The notes beneath the pieces were generated by a model, which did not search any database, was not told where the DNA came from, and worked only from the letters and a program-made list of their open reading frames with translations. A stretch of DNA of 64,000 bases from Cricetomys ansorgei (Eukaryota; Chordata; Mammalia; Rodentia; Nesomyidae). The translations under genes and the position numbers were made by a program. The stretch's first letter is position 1; every line of letters begins with the position of its first letter. Shown piece by piece: positions 56,761 to 64,000 of this stretch. The stretch lies in assembly GCA_026225945.1 (NCBI GenBank), contig JAMJFZ010000362.1:34260-98259 (forward strand), in the 5' to 3' direction.

Positions 56761-57464
56761 TTTTTCCCTTAGAGTTTCAAGTCCAGGTTGACCTTGAACT
56801 CATGATATTTTCAGCTTACTAATGGCTTATTGGAATGCAACTAATAAGCTGAAAAGAACATATGTGTTAATATACATTTATTGATTCAATATATATTCAA
56901 GACACACATTTGAAAGTCATTGAACTCTTGACATGATCTTTAGGAGAATGGCACCTTGGCAGGGAGAGCTTAGAATGGGAGTGCAGGGTGGTTATTTGAG
57001 GGTCTAGTTTTTGTTGAATGTTACAAAATTAAAAGTAAAGAATCAACAAATAAGTAAATTGTTGTGGTACCAAACACTATCATTGTTCATAAGTTATAAC
57101 TTGTCTGTTTTCGAGCACCTGAGTCAAAGAAAGAAGGAGGAGCCACTGGCTGTAATGTGGAGAAGAAACCTGTGCCTGCTCTTGGAGGACAAAATACTGG
57201 AAACATTTCTTAATCAATTAGCATCTACAGCACTGGGTCTCTGAGACATTTCAGATAAAATTTCTGTTGTTAAGTCTCCTCCCCTGTCTTCCCGACAGAC
57301 CCCCTCCAGCGCCTGTCCATCTAACCATAGTTTCATTTTCACTTTCAGCCATACATTTCCCCATGTCTTCAACACCTTCAACACCAATGGTTTCCCTGAC
57401 TCGCATCCTTTACTGCCGTGTATACACAAGCACATAGACACTGTGAGCTGTGACCCACACAAAA

Positions 57465-57890
57465 CAGAGAACATGTGAGATATTCATCTTTCTGAGGAGG
57501 GATTATTTCCTGTAATACTTTCCTATTTTGCCCATTTTCCTGCAAATTTCATGACTTCATTTTTCCTTACAGCTGAATAAAATTCCATTGTGTATGTTTA
57601 CTACATTTCAGCTATCTGTTCATCGGTTTATAGATATCGAGGCTAGTTCCTGCATTGTGAAAAATACAACAGTAATGTGCAAACACGTCTCCTGTAGGAC
57701 AGAGCTCTTGGGTGCGTGTCCAAGGGTGGCACAGCCAGGTCCGGCTGTCTGTTCATTCTACTGACAGTTTCCTTTGCTATGCAGAAAGTTTTAGATTTTA
57801 TGTGATTTTACTTGTTAATTCTTATTGATGTTTCTTGTTATTTGAGTTCTGTCCAGAGAGTTCTTGCCTATATTTATATCTTGCTTTTTT
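57465..57890 (-). mobile_element. L1 fragment, antisense
   Basis: 'gagatattcatctttctgagg', 'gctatctgttcatcggtttatagatatcgaggctagttcctgcattgtg', 'cttttgctatgcagaaagttttagattttatgtg': antisense L1 ORF2/3' sequence, ending in poly(T) at 57886-57902. Confidence 0.65.
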
Positions 57891-57899
57891 TTTTTTTTT

Positions 57900-58125
57900 T
57901 TTACAGTGGTGTCAAATACAGACACTGGTAAACAGCCTATTCAACAAGATGTTCTGACAAAACTGGATATCCACCCACAGAACAATGAAATTCCTCTGTG
58001 AACCATATCCATACCTCTCATCCTGCACAAAACCGAAACGAATCAAAGACTTTAATTTGAAACCCTAAACACTGAACTTAGTGGAGGAAAACACTTCGAG
58101 ATTCAGAAAATATTGTTTTCACTTT
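57900..58125 (+). pseudogene. L1 ORF2 C-terminal fragment
   Basis: 'aaacagcctattcaacaagatgttctgacaaaactggatatccacc', 'ctcatcctgcacaaaac', 'aatcaaagactttaatttgaaaccctaaacactgaac' follow the 3' part of L1 ORF2 on the plus strand, with substitutions and shifts. It is opposite in orientation to the adjoining L1 piece. Confidence 0.75.
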
Positions 58126-61100
58126 TTTTTTTTATTGGTTAAAAATCATGAGCCTTGAGAGTGATTTTATAGCCAGAGGTGCTGAGAGCGATGCTGGAGC
58201 AGGAGAAAAAGAGGGGCGGGGAGTAAAATCAGAGCAGGTCACGCCTAAGGGGTGGCTGCATTCAGAGCACTGAGGAAGGAAACTGCTCCTCTTCCCTCTC
58301 TTCAGAGAGAGAGGAAGGCAGAGGTGTGGATGTGGAAAGCTCCGCAGGTGTGGTGTCCGGAATTCGTGGAGTTCCAATTTTATGACTCATGGTTTCTCTT
58401 TAAAGTGGAGGTTAAGCCATCTTCTGAGTGAGAGAACTACAGTGGGTAGGCAATGCAGGGAGAACTGGGAATATTTAGACTGGTCAAGGACCCGGCTCAC
58501 CAGCAGAGATATTTAGGTTTGCCTCCTGCCTCAGCAGGCAGCGTGGGCAGTCACGTGTTTATACATTTCCACAGCGATTACAGCCTGCTTCTTTTTTGTT
58601 TCCCCTTTTCTTTTTCCCTCCTTTCTTGACTGATCTTCTCAGCTTCCAGCTAAAATATTTCTCTAGAAGGATTTTGTTTAAGTTGGCTTTGGAAGCATTT
58701 CCTTTTTATCTCAGGATGAATAGGAAACGAGGGCTGCTTAAGCTGACCCAGGTCCCCACCTGGGACCATGCACTGTACACATCTGTAAGAAATGCCATCT
58801 CCCATTCAAAAATGTTTTTAGAAGAATAAAGAATATTACTATGAGTAGACAAAAATAATAAAAATCTACCACATTACTGTTTCTATTGATGCTGTAGAGT
58901 TAAAGAAACAAAATTTGAGGAACAATTTCTGGCTAAACCAAAACTGGAAATTTCAAGTTGAGATCAAAAAAGACTATTTTCTACTTTTAACAATTTATAA
59001 TGTAATATAAATCTGCCTGATTTTCACCACCAATACTCTGCAAATGCTGATGGACTTTTGCATTGGTCAGGATTTGGATTTTTTAGAGATGTTGACAGAG
59101 GAAGACATGGGCCAGGAAAAGTGAACATGTCTGCAGACAGAGGATGAAAAGAATCCAACCGTGTACAGCAAAGAAGCAAACAACATTGAAAGAAGAAAGA
59201 GAACTATGAGAAAACAAAGAGCAAGGACAAAACAAACAAACAAAAACCCAAAACAGGATGCTCTGGGAACATGTATGTATAGCGTGGATAGCACTGGAGT
59301 GATCTGAAGTCATCAGTAGAGAATCGCAAGACTTGCTTTCATGTATTGATGATTTTAGTATGTGATTATTGAAACAATTAACAATATGGAATAAAGGTGA
59401 GAAGAATGTTAAGTTAAAAGCAAATGTGAAGGTTTGGCCGAGTCATTCATGTGTATACTAATGTGAACAAGGCTTCTGAAGAGATCGGGGACACTGGACA
59501 TGGAAACACATGCTAGGCTTTCATGCATGAGGAGGCAAATCCTAGCTTAACTTTGCTAGGTTAAGCTATGGTGATCGGAAATTATTTTATCCCTAGAGTC
59601 TTCAGAATGAGTATGCATTTGTTTTGCTATTTATTTATCTTGGCTCTATATCAGTCACTCTTCAGATATGGAATTTATTCGTAAGATATAAGAACAGGTT
59701 TATTAATACATGTAATAAAATATTTGTTATGTAGCTATCATCACCTACTGAGAGAATTATGAAAGTTTCCCCCCTAACTTTAAAGAAGTTGCAGTCTGTG
59801 GAGTTTAAAATGTCTAATACTGATCGAGAGGATTAAAAAATAAGTATACTACATGTTTGGAGAAGAGATGGGCCAATTTTAGTATGAAGAAATTTACATT
59901 GCTTTAGGGTCTCCTTATGTATGTGTTGAGATTACATTGTTATAGTCTCATTTTCACTTAAGATTGAAACCAGCTTTCCAAACAGGTGTTGTCTTATTCT
60001 TTACTGTCTATTACTGTGCTTTTAGCTATTTGTAATGTTTTAAGTTTACTGACTCAGAGGAAATTCCTAAAATCATTGTCTTCATTCTTTCCACTCTATA
60101 TAATATATGATCTTTGATTTAGGAATTTAAAAATGACTTCAGTCATTTTAAAAGAATCTCAGAAAATAAAGACAATTTTTCATTTGGTTTTATCAAAAAG
60201 TTTTCACAATTTTCACATATTTGCAGTTAAAGGAAGAAATTTCTCCCAACAAGATTTGGGTAGAGAGCTATAGTCTTCATTTAAGTATGGAGAAAAATAA
60301 AATGTCTTTGAGCAGACATTACTACAAAGTAAAATTATGTAACATATTAATATTATGCCTTAACGCTATTTGGGAGTGTCCATGCTGTGCTACAACCAAA
60401 AAAGCTCTTTCACACTTCACGGCACTACATGTTGTTCAAGTTTCATTGCTGGGAGACATGGCCCCTTGCCATGACCTATTCAGTTATGCCAACATCCTCT
60501 GCTTATGGGAAAACTCATCTCACTTCAGAAAAAAAGATCCAATTATGGTGATGAAACCATAGTAAATATATATATGCTGATGCTCTCATATTACAGGTCT
60601 CTTAGGGAGGAAAACAGTCAAAGACACTTGAAAACTAAGACTTCCCTTAAGTGTTCCAACTGAGAGAATGATAGAGAACATGGAAGACCACTACACATAA
60701 TTTTAAAAAGAAATTAACATCATAAGTGGAATGTTAATACAAAAATTAAATTCTTGAGAAATAACCACTTTGTCAAATGTTTTTAACTTTAAGCATAAGT
60801 TTTTTTTTCTATGTCTGATTCTTGCTAAAATCCCTGTAATTTAGTAAATGGCAAAAGACTGATAGGGTCTGGAGAGGAAGCCAGAGTATCCTTAAGGTGT
60901 AGAATCACTTCCACTTTCCCTTTCCTGTTTCTCCATTACCCACAGCCAGGAAACTTTAAAAGGGGCAGCTGAGCAGGAGCAAACTGTGAGTTCCAGTGCT
61001 GCCACAGATGGGGAACTGCTGGTCAAGGGCTGCTTCACTGACATAACAGGGGAGCATGTTACAGGTAAGAAAACTCTTAGTTGGAGGAGGGTTGGGGTAA

Positions 61101-61850
61101 AACAGACAAGTTCACTGGGTCCTGCCCTACACCGGAGAGAGGAGAGCAGGTGATTCATAGGGTTTACAGAGAACTGGACTAAGGGGCCAGCTGCCCTTCC
61201 AGGAGTAGGTAACAGTGGAGAGGCAGGTATGTATGTACCCATGCCAGTGCCTTCCCTGGATTCTCTATCCAGGGCTCATTTTCAAGGAAAATGATGTACT
61301 TTTTCAAGGAAGTCATTTTGTGAGCATTGTGCATTTCCCATGCTGGACACTGCTCAGTGAGGACTGTTGTCAGGCTGAGCTTTGTGCCTGGTTTCGGTAG
61401 GCTTCCCAGGCAGGTTAATTTAACTTGACGTCCCCTCAAGCCTTTAATGTTAAGCCATTTTTCCAATATTTACTGAGAGGGAATGCCGAGTCTGATATGG
61501 AAAAGGAGAAAAGGGGAGATCATAGATTGTAGCCTGTAATTACTCTCATAATTTGTCTCCTGCAATCAGTCCAAAAACTCAAACCTTAGCCAGTAAACTA
61601 AGCTTAACTAAAATTAGCAGAAATACTCTTTTTGCAGAGCAAATTTGCAAATGAGATATTGTTTCTCAGTTAAATCCTTTACTGAGTTTGTAACAAGGGG
61701 ATTTTTCTATCAGTCTTCAGATATATCACACATAGGTAAGTAACTACTGGCCAGTTCAGTTCCCGTTCATTATAATAGCTCTTGGAAATTCATTTTTAGA
61801 TCTGAAAATATTGTTGGTCTCAGGTATTCTTGTCAATTGCTTTGTTCCAG
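58126..61850. other. Intergenic stretch, no gene seen
   Basis: 58180-58400 is a GC-richer unique block with an AP-1-type TGACTCA at 58382-58388. The longest open frame (60221-60562, 113 codons) has no recognisable similarity or splice context. No clear transposons. Confidence 0.5.
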
Positions 61851-61854
61851 TTTG

Positions 61855-61980
61855 AGCTTTGTGAGACAGGGCCTCACTTATGTTGCTGAGGCTGGTGTCC
61901 AGTGCATGGCAATATCCCTGTCTCAGCTTCCCAGCTGCTGTAATTATAGGCATGCATCAGCATGTCTGGCTTGTGTTCTG
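61855..61980 (-). mobile_element. PB1/B1-related SINE, antisense, old
   Basis: 'tgtgagacagggcctcacttatgttgctgaggctggtgtcc', 'cagcttcccagctgctgtaattataggcatgcatcagcatgtctggc' is an ancient 7SL-derived monomer. Confidence 0.75.
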
Positions 61981-62049
61981 GCTTTTAAGATGAGCTGAGG
62001 GGCAGAGTTGTATCATGCATCACACTAAAACTGAAATGAAATGTTGGCC

Positions 62050-62170
62050 TTCTCATTTACATGCTATATTAACTTGGATGAATTATGTTATTTCTTCTGT
62101 GCTTTAGTTTCCTAATACTCGATAATGATAATGCTATAGAGAGTCATTGTGTTAGGAATTGCAATGAACC
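62050..62170 (+). mobile_element. MIR fragment
   Basis: 'aacttggatgaattatgttatttcttctgtgctttagtttcctaatactcgataatgataatg' follows the MIR core. Confidence 0.6.
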
Positions 62171-63290
62171 TATTTTGTTGTAAAGCCATTTTGTGTGACC
62201 TGGAATAATGTGATGCTTGCAAAATGTGTAAAGGAGTCAGTCATATGACGCTCCAGCATAAGCCGTGCCTAAGGCAGGGTCTGATATGTTAAATGGACAA
62301 GCCCCAAGGTGGCTCCAATATGTTAAAGAATCAGATGTAGACAAAGCTAATACCTACTGGTACAATTGAAAACACTGGAACTTTATAGGCAGTTCCCAGG
62401 ATCCCACTTCCGTGTACCCAAGACACAGCTCCTCAAGCTTCTGCAACTGAGCTTTATGGCAAGTGGACTTTGAGACTGGCCATGGTAATTCTGAATGCAG
62501 TGACTCTTGAGTTTCTAGCACTGGTATGGTTGCTGAGTTCACACATATCCAACTATAAAAAACCTTTTGGAACTCAGTGGAGGGAAGTCCCCAGCATTTC
62601 TTACCTGACCATTCCTTACTTAGTGAGATGTCTGTCTACGTGAGACTACCATTAATCTTAATAATAGCACACTATTGTGACTACCATAGTCTTTATAATA
62701 GCATGATAATGCACACAATGTTTGTGTGAATAAATTTCAACCTGAAACTTGAATTAAATTTAAATTAACCTAGTTAAATTAAGACTTTTAATTTAATTGA
62801 TAATATAATATAGTCACAGGAGTAGATTTTAACACTATCTATCAAAATAATAGTGCTACTTTTTACTGAACGTGCATGTTTTGTAAGGATACCCCTTGTC
62901 ACCAGCTTGATGACCTTCTATAGGGACCGTGAGCTACCGATAGCCTGTAACCTACAGACATGCCCACAATCTTCTGACTTGTTTGTGAACACGGGCCTGT
63001 TTCCATTGTCTGACTACTGAAGATGTCTAATGGTTGTGCTTCTTTTGCATTTCATAGCAAGTTATAGCAAAAGAACAAACACCAGGCACAGCTTGCCGTC
63101 TTTGCTAGGTGATCCTTTTCTGATCCTTGGTTAATGTAAGCAGTGCTACAATGAATATGGTGATATTGTTTGACAGATTCACAGAGGCTGAAGGATCATA
63201 TGATCATAAGCAATAATTTTCTTGAAGAACCGTCATCCTCAACAATGGCTGTATTACACACATCCTGGTGGTAATCAACAGCTATATAAC
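62171..63290. other. AT-rich intergenic stretch, nothing recognised
   Basis: Includes a short repetitive TTAATTTAATT-like patch near 62750-62810. Confidence 0.45.
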
Positions 63291-63294
63291 TGGA

Positions 63295-64000
63295 GACTTA
63301 AGACCCACTCAACATGACGGAAATCATGCGTGGTACTGGAAACCTAGCCAACTACTTGGGGCTAATGAAGTCATGAATCTTAGGGAAGAACATACAATCA
63401 CCACTTTACTAAACCAGCATAATCCCTAACTACATTCTAAATATCTGCCTTTATACCCACAGATAAATGTATTCCTCATCTCATCAAGGAAATTTCTATT
63501 TGCAACAGGTAGAGACCATTACAGAAAACCACAACCAATCAAAATGCAGAGTTGTGGAGCCCAGTCCCAATGGATACATCTTTACAAAACAACTCCAGCA
63601 CTTAAGGCCCAGAAAATGGGACGTGAAGATGGTAAAAGCCAGAGAAACAGGGAGTTTGCTATGAGGTTGCATCTCCTAGGAATGTCAGAAACTACACCTA
63701 TGAAGTCTCAGCAACATAACTTCTTAACAAAGACAACAGTCATAGACATGCCAATTTGGACATGGGGAAAGTCCATTAGACCTCAGCACTACACAAAGAA
63801 CTACAGACAACTAAGGAATGCTGACAGAGGTACAAACAGTCTTTTCCAGGGAGGAGCTCATCTGCTAATGGACTGCCTTCATTCATACGGTGGGGATTAC
63901 ATGATGGGCAACTGCACACAAAATAACTCAACATTATGGAACAAATACCTTTGCAAAATTCAGACACTCACAACCCCACTGCCTTATGCTGCCGATGGAA
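63295..64000 (+). mobile_element. L1 3' UTR (rodent Lx-type), runs off the right edge
   Basis: The order matches rodent L1 3' UTRs: 'aaacctagccaactacttggggctaatgaag', 'aaccagcataatccctaactacattctaaat', 'gaccattacagaaaaccacaaccaatcaaaatgcagagttgtggagcccagtcccaatgg', 'caaagaactacagacaactaaggaatgctgac'. No ORF of L1 is in this part. Confidence 0.78.

Noticed and set aside
60221..60562. 113-codon plus-strand frame, cysteine- and histidine-containing
   Set aside because: No motif, no splice signals of note and no similarity that I recognise; expected by chance in 64 kb.

Overview
The window is nuclear DNA of a muroid rodent. It is AT-rich, dense in rodent SINEs (B1, B2/B3, B4, RSINE1-type), L1 3' ends, solo LTRs and long CA/AT/TTTC microsatellites, and its only genes are split by introns. 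B1 copies with a 'gttacaacagagaaaccctgtct'-type tail and a thymic stromal lymphopoietin (TSLP) sequence clearly diverged from mouse suggest a non-Mus muroid, perhaps a cricetid. That last step is inference.

Only two protein-coding genes are supported, both on the minus strand. (1) WDR36, a WD40 nucleolar protein of the small-subunit processome: the first three coding exons (4379-4540, 2262-2289, 410-510) join in perfect phase and the gene continues off the left edge. Its CpG-rich promoter lies at about 4360-4690. (2) TSLP, an epithelial cytokine: a TATA-type promoter near 20670, exon 1 to 20309, exon 2 ending at 18783, last exon 16856-16960 with the stop codon, and a 3' UTR to about 16195. 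The order TSLP then WDR36 on one strand matches the human 5q22 interval, so the rest of the window (about 20.7-64 kb) is the gene desert upstream of TSLP.

The most notable observation concerns TSLP. The body of the protein is well preserved in all three exons, but no in-frame ATG is present where either the human or the mouse protein starts. In addition, the only AG upstream of the exon 2 pyrimidine tract would put exon 2 out of frame. Either the gene uses unusual initiation and splicing here, or it is decaying in this lineage.

Layout: 1-4.6 kb WDR36 5' part; 4.7-16.2 kb intergenic, with L1 3' UTRs, B1/B4 SINEs and two solo LTRs; 16.2-20.7 kb TSLP; 20.7-25 kb TSLP upstream region with a moderately GC-rich stretch and a 10-bp tandem repeat; 25-50 kb SINE/L1/microsatellite desert, with a hAT element and nested SINEs; 48-49 kb L1 ORF2 fragment and a solo LTR; 50.6-52.6 kb decayed class III (ERVL) pol remnant; 53-64 kb old and rodent L1 fragments and sequence in which I recognise nothing. 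No rRNA, tRNA gene, CRISPR or bacterial-type feature is present.
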